From the NCBI GenBank assembly GCA_041670885.1, contig JBAXYJ010000089.1, positions 1 through 10,978 on the forward strand: a DNA stretch of 10,978 nucleotides, read 5' to 3'. Positions within the stretch are counted from its first letter, which is position 1. Every line of letters starts with the position of its first letter. The notes under the pieces were generated by a model. It worked only from the letters and a program-made list of their open reading frames with translations. It did not search any database and was not told the origin of the DNA. Shown here in pieces: positions 1 to 7,100 of this stretch. The translations under genes and the position numbers were made by a program. Source of the DNA: JAJBWD01 sp041670885. Its GTDB lineage: Bacteria > Bacillota > Clostridia > Clostridiales > Clostridiaceae.

Positions 1-533
1 CTTAAATTAGATGAAAACATAGTCTGAATTGAATCAATAATAACAAATGAAACCTTATCCTCTGCTATAAGCTTTTCTATAGTCTCCAGATTTGTTTCCG
101 ACAAAATAAAAAGGTTAGGAGAGCTGCAGAGAAGCCTATCCCCCCTTATCTTAATCTGCTCCCCGGATTCTTCCCCGGATACATAGATTACCTTACCATA
201 CCTTTGGCTTATGTTCTCAGCGCATTTAAGCAAAAGGGTTGACTTACCAATACCTGGATCTCCTGATATCAAAGTAAGGGAGCCCTTAACCAGTCCGCCG
301 CCTAAAACCCGGTTCAATTCTAATATACCAGTATCATATCTTTCATATTGCCCAGATTTTAAATTATTTATACATATAGGGTTATTATCTGATATTTTTA
401 CAATATTTTTATTCTCTTCCTCTAATTCCTCTATAAGCGTGTTCCACTTACCACAGTTTGGGCACTTACCCATATATTTAAGGTTTTCAAAGCCGCAGTT
501 TTGACAGACAAATTTGGTTTTCGACTTTACCAT
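1..533 (-). CDS. radA: DNA repair protein RadA, N-terminal part (gene cut by window edge)
   Basis: RadA (Sms) is a RecA-like ATPase that helps process recombination intermediates and branch-migrate DNA during repair. The 177 visible codons show a four-cysteine zinc finger (C10, C13, C24, C27), the Walker A motif GDPGIGKST at residues 91-99 and a Walker B-like strand FVIIDSIQT at 163-171. The family is roughly 450 residues long, so about 60 percent, including the Lon-like C-terminal domain, lies beyond the left edge. The ATG at 533 is preceded by GAGGAG (539-544) at good spacing. The start codon lies inside the end of the upstream clc gene (7-nt overlap), which suggests translational coupling. 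In related Firmicutes radA usually follows clpC directly and disA often follows radA; disA would be outside this window. Identification is secure. Confidence 0.96.
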   Translation of the reverse strand, partial: MVKSKTKFVCQNCGFENLKYMGKCPNCGKWNTLIEELEEENKNIVKISDNNPICINNLKSGQYERYDTGILELNRVLGGGLVKGSLTLISGDPGIGKSTLLLKCAENISQRYGKVIYVSGEESGEQIKIRGDRLLCSSPNLFILSETNLETIEKLIAEDKVSFVIIDSIQTMFSSNL

Positions 534-1864
534 ATAATCTCCTCGACATCATTTAATTTTTTTTTATATTTATTTATGGATTTAAGACTGTGTATATTTT
601 GTACTTCACAATTAGTTTCACATATTACAGATGGGGACTTAGAAGCCAATAATATTTGTGTCGGGTATATACTTCTGTTGCCTATTAAAAGATAGCTTAT
701 GGCACAGGCGATAGACGCATATATTCCCACTTTAGCTCCAAAAAGCTCCATAGCAATTACTATTCCTGCCAAAGGAGTATTTGCACAGGCAGCTAAAAAT
801 GATACCATCCCTATGGAAGAATAGAAAGAAATGTTGCCATGAATTATTTGTGCCCAGCTATTTCCAATGCAGGCCCCAATAAACAGCATAGGTGTAAGTA
901 TTCCTCCGCTGCCTCCGCAGCCTAAAGTTATTGATGTTAAAACAGCTTTAAAAACAAAGGTAAGCATTAATACAGCTCCTCCGGCTACTGCAATATCAAT
1001 TGTTTTTTCTCCTATTCCCAAAGTATTTTTAAATGGGAAAACAGAAATTAATGCTGCAATCATGATTCCTCCTATAATTCCTTTAAGGGGAGCAAATATT
1101 TTTATCTTGTTAAAAATTTTTTCAGTGTTATCTACCATTATTACAAAGAGTTTCCCTAAAATACCCACTATAATACCAAATAACGCTATATTCAGAAAAG
1201 CTTCTACATTATTTGAAGGTATATAACTTACAGAGTATAAAAGAGGTTTAGTGCCAAAGTAGATACCTGTATTATAGCTGACAAAGGAAGCAACTAATGA
1301 GGGCAGAAGTGCCAGATAAGAAAATCTTCCCACATATAATACCTCTGAAGCAAAAACAGCAGCACCTACAGGAGATCCAAATACACCGACAAATCCTGCA
1401 CTTACACCACAGACTACTAATCTTTTGCAGTCCGTCTTACTCATTTTAAAAAATCCAGCAAAATATGAGGCTATACCTCCGCCAATTTGTGTTGCCGGTC
1501 CTTCAAGTCCTACAGATCCTCCCACAACTATGGTAAAAAAAGTAGATATAAGTTTAACAGGTATAGCTTTTATGTCCATTTTACCTGCTTTTTCATTTAT
1601 AGCTTTTATAGCCTTTTCAGTACCATGACCTTTTGCTTCCGGAGCAAATTGCTTTATTAATAAACTGCTGAGGAAAAATCCAAAGGGCATAAAAAGATAG
1701 TAATAAGGCGATTTTGAGAAACCGGCTGAACTAATGTTTATTATATTTACAAAAAGTGCTGTAACAGTACCTACTATCAAACCAATAACAGCAGATAATA
1801 TAATCCACTTTACAGCACTCCCTAATAATACATGTTCTTCAAAAGTATCGAATTTTATATGCAT
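527..1864 (-). CDS. ClC-family chloride channel / H+-Cl- exchanger, no CBS domains
   Basis: A 445-residue polytopic membrane protein of the voltage-gated chloride channel family, moving anions across the cytoplasmic membrane. Family signatures run in the expected order: GHGTE at 79-83 in place of GSGIP, GLEGP at 119-123 with the gating glutamate E121, GGSGGILTP at 317-325 in place of the GSGIFAP-type filter, and Y400 near the expected pore tyrosine. By my hand alignment the position of the proton glutamate (E203 in the E. coli exchanger) is Val175, directly after E174, so whether it is a channel or exchanger is open. The C-terminus is a hydrophilic tail of about 45 residues with no CBS or TrkA-C domain. 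The start ATG has a GGGGGG ribosome binding site. The gene lies between clpC and radA, has a strong promoter just upstream, and its stop codon overlaps the radA start. Confidence 0.93.
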   Translation of the reverse strand: MHIKFDTFEEHVLLGSAVKWIILSAVIGLIVGTVTALFVNIINISSAGFSKSPYYYLFMPFGFFLSSLLIKQFAPEAKGHGTEKAIKAINEKAGKMDIKAIPVKLISTFFTIVVGGSVGLEGPATQIGGGIASYFAGFFKMSKTDCKRLVVCGVSAGFVGVFGSPVGAAVFASEVLYVGRFSYLALLPSLVASFVSYNTGIYFGTKPLLYSVSYIPSNNVEAFLNIALFGIIVGILGKLFVIMVDNTEKIFNKIKIFAPLKGIIGGIMIAALISVFPFKNTLGIGEKTIDIAVAGGAVLMLTFVFKAVLTSITLGCGGSGGILTPMLFIGACIGNSWAQIIHGNISFYSSIGMVSFLAACANTPLAGIVIAMELFGAKVGIYASIACAISYLLIGNRSIYPTQILLASKSPSVICETNCEVQNIHSLKSINKYKKKLNDVEEIIW

Positions 1865-1896
1865 AATGTACCCCCCGTTATAATAAGTATATATTT

Positions 1897-1924
1897 ATTA
1901 TAGTTCTATATAACAATTAGTCAA
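1897..1924 (-). promoter_or_regulatory. Sigma-A promoter for clc (and probably radA)
   Basis: On the minus strand TTGACT (1919-1924) is followed after 16 bp by a perfect TATAAT (1897-1902). Transcription should start near 1890, giving a leader of about 25 nt before the clc ATG at 1864. The element lies in the 78-bp gap between the clpC stop and clc. I see no terminator hairpin in that gap, so read-through from the ctsR operon is also possible. Match to consensus is seen directly; activity is inferred. Confidence 0.75.
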
Positions 1925-1942
1925 ACAGGGGTATACCTATTT

Positions 1943-4381
1943 TTAATCTATAACCTTAAATAACAGTTTTCCATCCTCCGTTGTTACTGCAATTTTATCC
2001 CCTCTTTTTGCATTTCCCCGAAGTATTTCCTCTGACAGTTTATCCTCTACAGCCTTTGTTATAGCTCTTCTCAAAGGTCTCGCACCATACTCTGTGTCAA
2101 AGCCTTCCTTTGTGAGGAGTTTTTCAGCATCCTCATTAAAACTTATATAAATATCCTGCTCCTTTAATCTCTTAGAAACAGCTTCCAGCATAAGCTTTAC
2201 TATTTGGCTGAGATCTTTTTCTTCCAGCTGATGAAATACGATTATATCATCTATTCTGTTAAGAAACTCAGGTCTGAAGCTTCTTCTAAGTTCCTCCATA
2301 ATATTGTCTTTCATCTTTTCATATTCATTTTCCTTCTCTTTTTCAGATACAGGAGCGAAGCCTAAGGATTTCTGCTTCTTTATTGTATTAGCACCTACAT
2401 TTGATGTCATTATTATTATTGTATTTTTAAAATCAACTGTCCTTCCTTTGCCGTCTGTGAGCCTTCCATCTTCTAATATCTGGAGAAGAACGTTAAACAC
2501 ATCAGGATGAGCCTTCTCTATTTCATCAAATAAAACTACAGAATATGGATATCTTCTTACCTTCTCCGTTAACTGTCCTCCCTCATCAAAACCCACATAT
2601 CCCGGAGGAGATCCTATAAGTCTGGACACCGTATGTTTTTCCATGTATTCTGACATATCGATTCTAATCATATTGTTTTCATCACCAAACATAGACTCAG
2701 ACAATGCTTTTGAAAGTTCAGTTTTACCTACTCCTGTAGGACCCAGAAATATAAATGAACCTATTGGTCTTTTGGGGTCCTTAAGTCCTACCCTGGCCCT
2801 TCTTACTGCCCTTGCAATTGATTTAACTGCTTCCTCCTGTCCTATAACCCTTTTATGAAGAAGTTCCTCCAGATGAAGAAGTTTCTCTGATTCTTTTTCA
2901 GTAAGCCTTTCCACAGGAATATTCGTCCAGTTTGCTACAACATTTGCGATTTGTTTTTCGTCAACTATATGAGTTTGGTTATCTGATTGTGTCTTCCAGT
3001 TATTTTTAATACTTTCCAGTTTATTTTTAAGGTCCTTTTCTTTATCTCTTAGTCTGGCAGCCTTTTCAAAGTCCTGAAGAGATATGGCATCTTCTTTTTC
3101 ACTGTTTGTTCTTTTCAGATCCTCCTCAATACCTTTTATATCAGCAGGTGCTGTAAGATTTTTTATTCTCATCTTGGCACCGGCTTCATCTATTAAATCT
3201 ATAGCCTTGTCAGGAAGAAATCTGTCTGTTATATACCGATCTGACAGGTTAGCGGCGGCTACAAGTGCATTATCTGTTATTTTTACCCTATGATGCGCCT
3301 CATACTTATCTCTAAGCCCCTTAAGTATTTGTATAGTCTCCTCAACAGTAGGCTCTCCTACATTTACAGGCTGGAATCTTCTCTCTAAGGCAGCATCTTT
3401 TTCAATATACTTTCTGTATTCATCTATGGTGGTTGCACCTATACACTGAATTTCTCCTCTTGCAAGAGAAGGCTTTAGTATATTTGATGCATCTATAGCT
3501 CCCTCTGCTCCTCCCGCTCCAATTATTGTATGAATTTCATCAATGAAAAGAATGCAGTCTTTTGCAGCCTGAATTTCTTCTAGAACCTTTTTAAGTCTTT
3601 CCTCAAACTCTCCTCTGTATTTTGAGCCTGCCACCATTGCTGATAAATCAAGTGTTACAACTCTCTTATCTTTTATTATTTCAGGAATATTTCCTGAAAT
3701 TATAGATTCTGCTAAGCCTTCAGCAATGGCAGTCTTTCCCACACCGGGATCACCGATAAGGCAAGGATTGTTCTTAGTTCTTCTGCAAAGAATTTCAAGA
3801 ATCCTCTCTGTTTCTTTATCTCGTCCTATTACAGGATCCAGCTTTCCTTCTCTTGCCATCTGAGTTAAATCTCTTCCATATTTATCAAGAGTTGGAGTTT
3901 TTCCTCCTTCTTTTGAAAAGCTTTGAGTACTGCCTAAATTTTCTTCACCATTAAAATTATCAAGCAGTGTTTTTTGAAGCTTTTCCATATCCACTCCCAA
4001 GTTTACAAGTATAGTAAAAGCAACCCCCTCCTGCTCCTTAATTAGTGCCAGCAGTATATGCTCAGGAGTTACCAAATTATGTCCTAAGTTTCTTGCGGTA
4101 ATTAAGCTGGACTCGATAAGCCTTTTAGTTCTTGGTGTGAGAGGAATGTCATTCCCAAAACTTGCAGCTTCTCCTATTCCTTCATATTCCTCTATAAGCT
4201 CTCGTATATCCTCTACATCAACCTGTCCTTCTTTTAAAGCATTTGAAGCCGGGCCTTCTTCTCTTAGCAGCCCAAGAAGAATATGTTCAGTTCCAACATA
4301 TCCGTGCTTGAAGCCATCTGCTTCTTCTTTAGCATAAATAAGAACTCTCTGAGCTCTTTCTGTAAAATTATTTCCTAACAT
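1943..4381 (-). CDS. clpC: ATP-dependent Clp protease ATP-binding subunit ClpC
   Basis: HSP100/Clp AAA+ unfoldase that feeds substrates to ClpP and takes part in protein quality control and CtsR turnover in the cytoplasm. The 812 residues match the usual length. They contain two Clp-N repeats (about 1-145), the first AAA module with Walker A GDPGVGKT at 210-217 and Walker B LFIDEIH at 278-284, a UVR/middle coiled-coil region (about 415-460), and the second AAA module with Walker A GPTGVGKT at 547-554 and Walker B VLFDEIEKAH at 616-625. An LGF tripeptide at 673-675 sits in the expected ClpP-docking loop. The ATG follows an AGGTGAT ribosome binding site that overlaps the mcsB stop (8-nt gap), so it is co-translated with mcsB. 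Nothing looks damaged. Confidence 0.98.
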   Translation of the reverse strand: MLGNNFTERAQRVLIYAKEEADGFKHGYVGTEHILLGLLREEGPASNALKEGQVDVEDIRELIEEYEGIGEAASFGNDIPLTPRTKRLIESSLITARNLGHNLVTPEHILLALIKEQEGVAFTILVNLGVDMEKLQKTLLDNFNGEENLGSTQSFSKEGGKTPTLDKYGRDLTQMAREGKLDPVIGRDKETERILEILCRRTKNNPCLIGDPGVGKTAIAEGLAESIISGNIPEIIKDKRVVTLDLSAMVAGSKYRGEFEERLKKVLEEIQAAKDCILFIDEIHTIIGAGGAEGAIDASNILKPSLARGEIQCIGATTIDEYRKYIEKDAALERRFQPVNVGEPTVEETIQILKGLRDKYEAHHRVKITDNALVAAANLSDRYITDRFLPDKAIDLIDEAGAKMRIKNLTAPADIKGIEEDLKRTNSEKEDAISLQDFEKAARLRDKEKDLKNKLESIKNNWKTQSDNQTHIVDEKQIANVVANWTNIPVERLTEKESEKLLHLEELLHKRVIGQEEAVKSIARAVRRARVGLKDPKRPIGSFIFLGPTGVGKTELSKALSESMFGDENNMIRIDMSEYMEKHTVSRLIGSPPGYVGFDEGGQLTEKVRRYPYSVVLFDEIEKAHPDVFNVLLQILEDGRLTDGKGRTVDFKNTIIIMTSNVGANTIKKQKSLGFAPVSEKEKENEYEKMKDNIMEELRRSFRPEFLNRIDDIIVFHQLEEKDLSQIVKLMLEAVSKRLKEQDIYISFNEDAEKLLTKEGFDTEYGARPLRRAITKAVEDKLSEEILRGNAKRGDKIAVTTEDGKLLFKVID

Positions 4382-4389
4382 TTTATCAC

Positions 4390-5403
4390 CTACCTCAATG
4401 TTTCTTTTAATATTTTCGATCTTATAATGTTTTTATCCTTTTCACTTAATCCCTTTCCCTCCTCTGATATAATTACAGGTGAGGATATCTTATAAAGAAG
4501 AGAATTAAGTTTTTCCTTTTCTATATCTATTATTCCCATCTCAACTCCCATTCTAACATTTGAAAGAAGTTCTAATGCTTCCTTATTGGATATTAAAACT
4601 GAAGATTTTAAAATTGAAAGGGATCTCATTATTTTATCCTCCAGCTCATATCTATAGTTTTCGTAAATATTATCCCTTGCTTTTTTCTCCTGATTTATAA
4701 CCTCATTTACTATTCCCTCCAGGTTTTTAATCAGATCTTCCTCAGAAAGTCCTAAAGTTACCTGGTTTGAAATCTGATACAGGTTTGAAAGTACCTCTGT
4801 ACCCTCACCGTAAGAGCCGCGAATCACCAAACCAACTCTGTTTAGTATATTTGAAACTTCCTTTATCTTATTACTGCTGGTTATGGCTGGAAGATGAATC
4901 ATTACTGATGCTCTAAGACCAGTTCCAATATTAGTTGGACATGCTGTCAGATATCCCAGGGACTCATGAAATGCATAGTCTAACCTTTCCTCCAGCATAT
5001 CATCAATTTTGTCAGCCTCAGAATATGCTTCCTTTAGGTTCAGCCCTGCTGTTATTGTCTGAATTCTTAAATGATCCTCTTCGTTTATCATAAGAGATAC
5101 CGTTTCATCCCTATTATAAATAAATGAAGAAATCTCTCTATTATTGATAAGTTTTTTTGATATTAAATGTTTCTCATAATAAACTCTGTTATTTAGCTTG
5201 TCATTTTCCCAAAGATTTACACTGCTAAAGTTCTCATTATTATCTTTAAGAAATGAGTCAATAATTTTTTTTGATAATCCTCTTGCCCCATCTTTATCCA
5301 GCTTATTTGGGAAAGGGGTTCCTTTTACATTTCTTGCCAGTCTAATCCTTGAACTTAAAACAATATCATCATTAGAAGAAGAGGATTTAGTCCAATTAAT
5401 CAT
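4390..5403 (-). CDS. mcsB: Protein arginine kinase McsB
   Basis: McsB phosphorylates arginine residues on CtsR and on damaged proteins, marking the latter for ClpC-ClpP. It belongs to the phosphagen (ATP:guanido) kinase family. Visible family motifs are SSRIRLARN at 17-25, the acidic EEDHLR segment at 108-113 that supplies the catalytic Glu/Asp, and the active-site cysteine C155 in CPTNIGTGLRAS. At 337 residues it is somewhat shorter than the roughly 363 residues of Bacillus subtilis McsB. The C-terminal phosphoarginine-sensing motif RDxxRA of Bacillus appears to be replaced by KNIIRS (about 325-330) in my alignment. The start ATG overlaps the mcsA TGA stop by 4 nt (ATGA), a classic translational coupling with its activator. 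Confidence 0.97.
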   Translation of the reverse strand: MINWTKSSSSNDDIVLSSRIRLARNVKGTPFPNKLDKDGARGLSKKIIDSFLKDNNENFSSVNLWENDKLNNRVYYEKHLISKKLINNREISSFIYNRDETVSLMINEEDHLRIQTITAGLNLKEAYSEADKIDDMLEERLDYAFHESLGYLTACPTNIGTGLRASVMIHLPAITSSNKIKEVSNILNRVGLVIRGSYGEGTEVLSNLYQISNQVTLGLSEEDLIKNLEGIVNEVINQEKKARDNIYENYRYELEDKIMRSLSILKSSVLISNKEALELLSNVRMGVEMGIIDIEKEKLNSLLYKISSPVIISEEGKGLSEKDKNIIRSKILKETLR

Positions 5404-5930
5404 AGCTCTCCTCCATCGCTTATTTCTTTTAATTCTTTTATCTTATCTCTTATTTCTGCTGCCCTTTCATATTCTTCCATAGCAACAGCTTTATTTAAAT
5501 CTTCCTTTAGCTTTAAAAGCTTTTTCTTCTGAATTACTTTACTGGAAGTTTTCTTAGGAATCTTTCCAATATGTTCTATGCTTCCCTGAAGCCTTTTAAC
5601 TACAGGATTAAGGTATTCTTTAAATTCTGTATAGCACTGGCTGCAGCCTAAAAGTCCATTGTCTTTAAATTCCTGATAAGACATTCCGCAATTTTTACAT
5701 ATTATGTCTTTCTTTCCTATCTGATAACTATTCCCGCTGATATAATCTATTAAACCACCAAGTACATTTTGAAAGGAATTCTCATTTCCAAAACTCATAT
5801 CCGGCAAAAAACTCATGGTATTTATCTCTTTAGCACAGTTCTCACACAGATTATATTCTTTTTTAACTCCATTTATAATTTGAGTTAAGTGAACTGTAGC
5901 CTTGTTTTTCTTACATACATCACATATCAT
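5400..5930 (-). CDS. mcsA: McsA, zinc-binding activator of McsB
   Basis: McsA is a small cytoplasmic zinc protein that binds and activates the arginine kinase McsB and modulates CtsR. The 176 residues carry four CxxC pairs (C3/C6, C29/C32, C78/C81, C96/C99), enough for two zinc sites, and a C-terminal UVR domain (about 136-170) rich in Lys/Glu with the characteristic EEYERAAEIRDKIKEL segment. All eight cysteines are present, so the protein looks functional. The ATG is preceded by AGAGGTGAT. The gene starts 16 nt after ctsR, which ends in a run of adjacent stop codons, and overlaps mcsB by 4 nt. Confidence 0.96.
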   Translation of the reverse strand: MICDVCKKNKATVHLTQIINGVKKEYNLCENCAKEINTMSFLPDMSFGNENSFQNVLGGLIDYISGNSYQIGKKDIICKNCGMSYQEFKDNGLLGCSQCYTEFKEYLNPVVKRLQGSIEHIGKIPKKTSSKVIQKKKLLKLKEDLNKAVAMEEYERAAEIRDKIKELKEISDGGEL

Positions 5931-5946
5931 AATATCACCTCTATTA

Positions 5947-6402
5947 TTAGGAAAAAATAACCATTATCATCGATTTCAGCAAATCAGCTCTCACCTTATT
6001 TTTATCTGCTATATTTCCCAAACTTCTATCGTTAACTACTGCCTTGATAAGCCTCATTTCTCTCTCAGTTATAAAGTCTCTCTGATATAAGCCATCTATA
6101 ATAAGTATCCCTCCATCATAGGTTATGCTGTCACCAATTTTTTCATTTATTATATCTACTAAGCTGTCCTGAAGCTTATAATCAGCTCTCTTTATTACAA
6201 TATAACCGCCGCCGCCTCTTCTGCTCTCTATATAATAGCCCTTATCTGTGGTAAACCTGGTAGTTAAAACGTAGTTTATCTGAGAAGGGGCACAGCTGAA
6301 TTTATTTGCCAGTTCATTTCTCTGAATTTGAAGCTCACTGTCGCTATTCTCATCCATCAGCTCTTTTAGAAAATCTTCTATTATATCCGATAATCTAGCC
6401 AT
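5947..6402 (-). CDS. ctsR: Transcriptional repressor CtsR (class III heat-shock regulator)
   Basis: CtsR is a dimeric winged-helix repressor of clp genes and its own operon, inactivated by heat and by McsA/McsB. The N-terminal DNA-binding domain carries the segment CAPSQINYVLTTRFT and the glycine-rich wing RRGGGGYIVI, whose glycines act as the thermosensor in Bacillus-type CtsR. The C-terminal half is the dimerisation/McsB-interaction region. I choose the ATG at 6402 (151 residues, MARLSDIIEDF) over the GTG at 6408: the ribosome binding site AAGGAG (6410-6415) is 7 nt from the ATG but only 1 nt from the GTG, and CtsR proteins commonly begin close to the SDIIE segment. First gene of the operon, with its own promoter and CtsR operator. 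Confidence 0.97.
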   Translation of the reverse strand: MARLSDIIEDFLKELMDENSDSELQIQRNELANKFSCAPSQINYVLTTRFTTDKGYYIESRRGGGGYIVIKRADYKLQDSLVDIINEKIGDSITYDGGILIIDGLYQRDFITEREMRLIKAVVNDRSLGNIADKNKVRADLLKSMIMVIFS

Positions 6403-6409
6403 ATCCACA

Positions 6410-6415
6410 CTCCTT
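6410..6415 (-). promoter_or_regulatory. Ribosome binding site that fixes the ctsR start
   Basis: AAGGAG on the minus strand lies 7 nt before the ATG at 6402 and only 1 nt before the GTG at 6408, so the ATG is the likely start. Confidence 0.8.
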
Positions 6416-6420
6416 CCGAC

Positions 6421-6437
6421 TTTGACTTTCTTTGACT
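6421..6437 (-). promoter_or_regulatory. CtsR operator (heptad direct repeat)
   Basis: Read on the minus strand this is AGTCAAA-GAA-AGTCAAA, two identical heptads separated by 3 bp, matching the known CtsR box RGTCAAANANRGTCAAA. It begins 3 bp downstream of the -10 element and covers the expected transcription start, so a bound CtsR would block initiation or clearance. This supports autoregulation of the ctsR-mcsA-mcsB-clpC operon. Confidence 0.93.
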
Positions 6438-6440
6438 TTT

Positions 6441-6469
6441 ATTTTACATCAAATCTTCTCTTATTTCAA
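6441..6469 (-). promoter_or_regulatory. Sigma-A promoter of the ctsR operon
   Basis: On the minus strand TTGAAA (6464-6469) and TAAAAT (6441-6446) are separated by 17 bp. The expected start is near 6434, within the CtsR operator. This is the natural promoter for ctsR-mcsA-mcsB-clpC. Confidence 0.8.
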
Positions 6470-6481
6470 TACTATTTAACA

Positions 6482-6520
6482 AAAAATAATAGAGTGCCAA
6501 TTATAGACACTCACTATTTT
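6482..6520 (-). terminator. Intrinsic terminator after the PTS EIIA gene
   Basis: On the minus strand GAGTGTC pairs with GGCACTC (one T-G wobble) around a 7-nt loop. An outer AAAATA/TATTTT stem and a T-rich tail TATTTTTT follow. It begins about 14 nt after the EIIA stop and lies directly before the ctsR promoter, separating the two transcription units. Confidence 0.8.
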
Positions 6521-6533
6521 AAGCTTCACATAT

Positions 6534-6992
6534 TTATATAACTGAGCTGGCAAGAATACTTATGATATCTTCCTCACTCTTTGCTTCTATAAGCTGCTGC
6601 CTATATTCTTCATGTACTAATTTTCTTGAAATCTGAGATAATATTTCAAGATGACTTGTTCCCGCCTCTTCGTCTGGAACAGCTAATAAAATAACAAAAT
6701 TTACAGGCTTTTTATCAAATGATTCCCATTTAATTCCTTTCTTGCTTCTACCAATGGCAAAGCAGGGTTCTTTTACTGCATAGGATTTTCCGTGGGGAAA
6801 TGCGAATCCTCTTCCAATTCCTGTAGAACTTTCTTTTTCTCTTATTATAACATCCATGATAAATGCTTCTTTAGATACTAGTTTACCATCCTGTTCCATC
6901 ATATCAGCCAGCATTAATATAGCTTCTTTTCTATCTTTTGCATCTAAATTCAAATTAATTAGATTTTTGTTAGTCAAATTACTTATAATCAC
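6534..6992 (-). CDS. Stand-alone PTS EIIA protein, fructose/mannitol family (EIIA-2)
   Basis: EIIA domains of this type accept a phosphoryl group from HPr on a histidine and pass it to an EIIB domain, or act as regulators when unpaired. The 152 residues form one EIIA-2 domain. The phospho-accepting site is H67 in the segment GRGFAFPHGKS, and a second conserved histidine is H114 in GTSHLEIL. No EIIB or EIIC gene is nearby, so the partner must lie elsewhere or the protein is regulatory (PtsN-like). The start is GTG, preceded by AGAGGTGAT with suitable spacing (AGGTGA at 6997-7002); the next in-frame methionine is about 28 residues in, too late for the domain. It has its own candidate promoter and terminator. 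The sugar specificity cannot be read from the sequence. Confidence 0.9.
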   Translation of the reverse strand: MIISNLTNKNLINLNLDAKDRKEAILMLADMMEQDGKLVSKEAFIMDVIIREKESSTGIGRGFAFPHGKSYAVKEPCFAIGRSKKGIKWESFDKKPVNFVILLAVPDEEAGTSHLEILSQISRKLVHEEYRQQLIEAKSEEDIISILASSVI

Positions 6993-7039
6993 TATATCAC
7001 CTCTATTTATTCTATATAAAGATATCGTTTACATACTTA

Positions 7040-7068
7040 ATTATAGTATAAATATTCCAATAAATAAA
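7040..7068 (-). promoter_or_regulatory. Candidate promoter of the PTS EIIA gene
   Basis: A perfect TATAAT on the minus strand (7040-7045) has only a weak -35, TTTATT (7063-7068), at 17 bp. It would start transcription about 40 nt before the GTG start. I see no convincing terminator after the upstream kinase gene, so read-through from there is also possible. Confidence 0.45.
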
Positions 7069-7100
7069 GTTTTTATACAAAAATCTTACAGCTGGGTGAA

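Noticed and set aside
211..504. Plus-strand open frame opposite radA
   Set aside because: It is antisense to a clearly recognised radA reading frame, with no ribosome binding site or protein-like motifs. The same applies to the other plus-strand frames opposite clc, clpC, mcsB, ctsR, EIIA, glcK and the EF-G-like gene.
1919..1935. Possible CtsR box over the clc promoter -35
   Set aside because: One heptad AGTCAAA is present on the plus strand because it is the complement of the TTGACT -35 region, but the second heptad at the right spacing is GGGTATA, a poor match.
1930..1937. GGTATACC palindrome just after clpC as a terminator or operator
   Set aside because: An 8-bp palindrome without loop, longer stem or T-run; too short to support either role.
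7070..7100. Possible terminator after the glucokinase gene
   Set aside because: There is a CAGCTG palindrome and a later T-run, but no stable stem adjacent to the T-run could be drawn.
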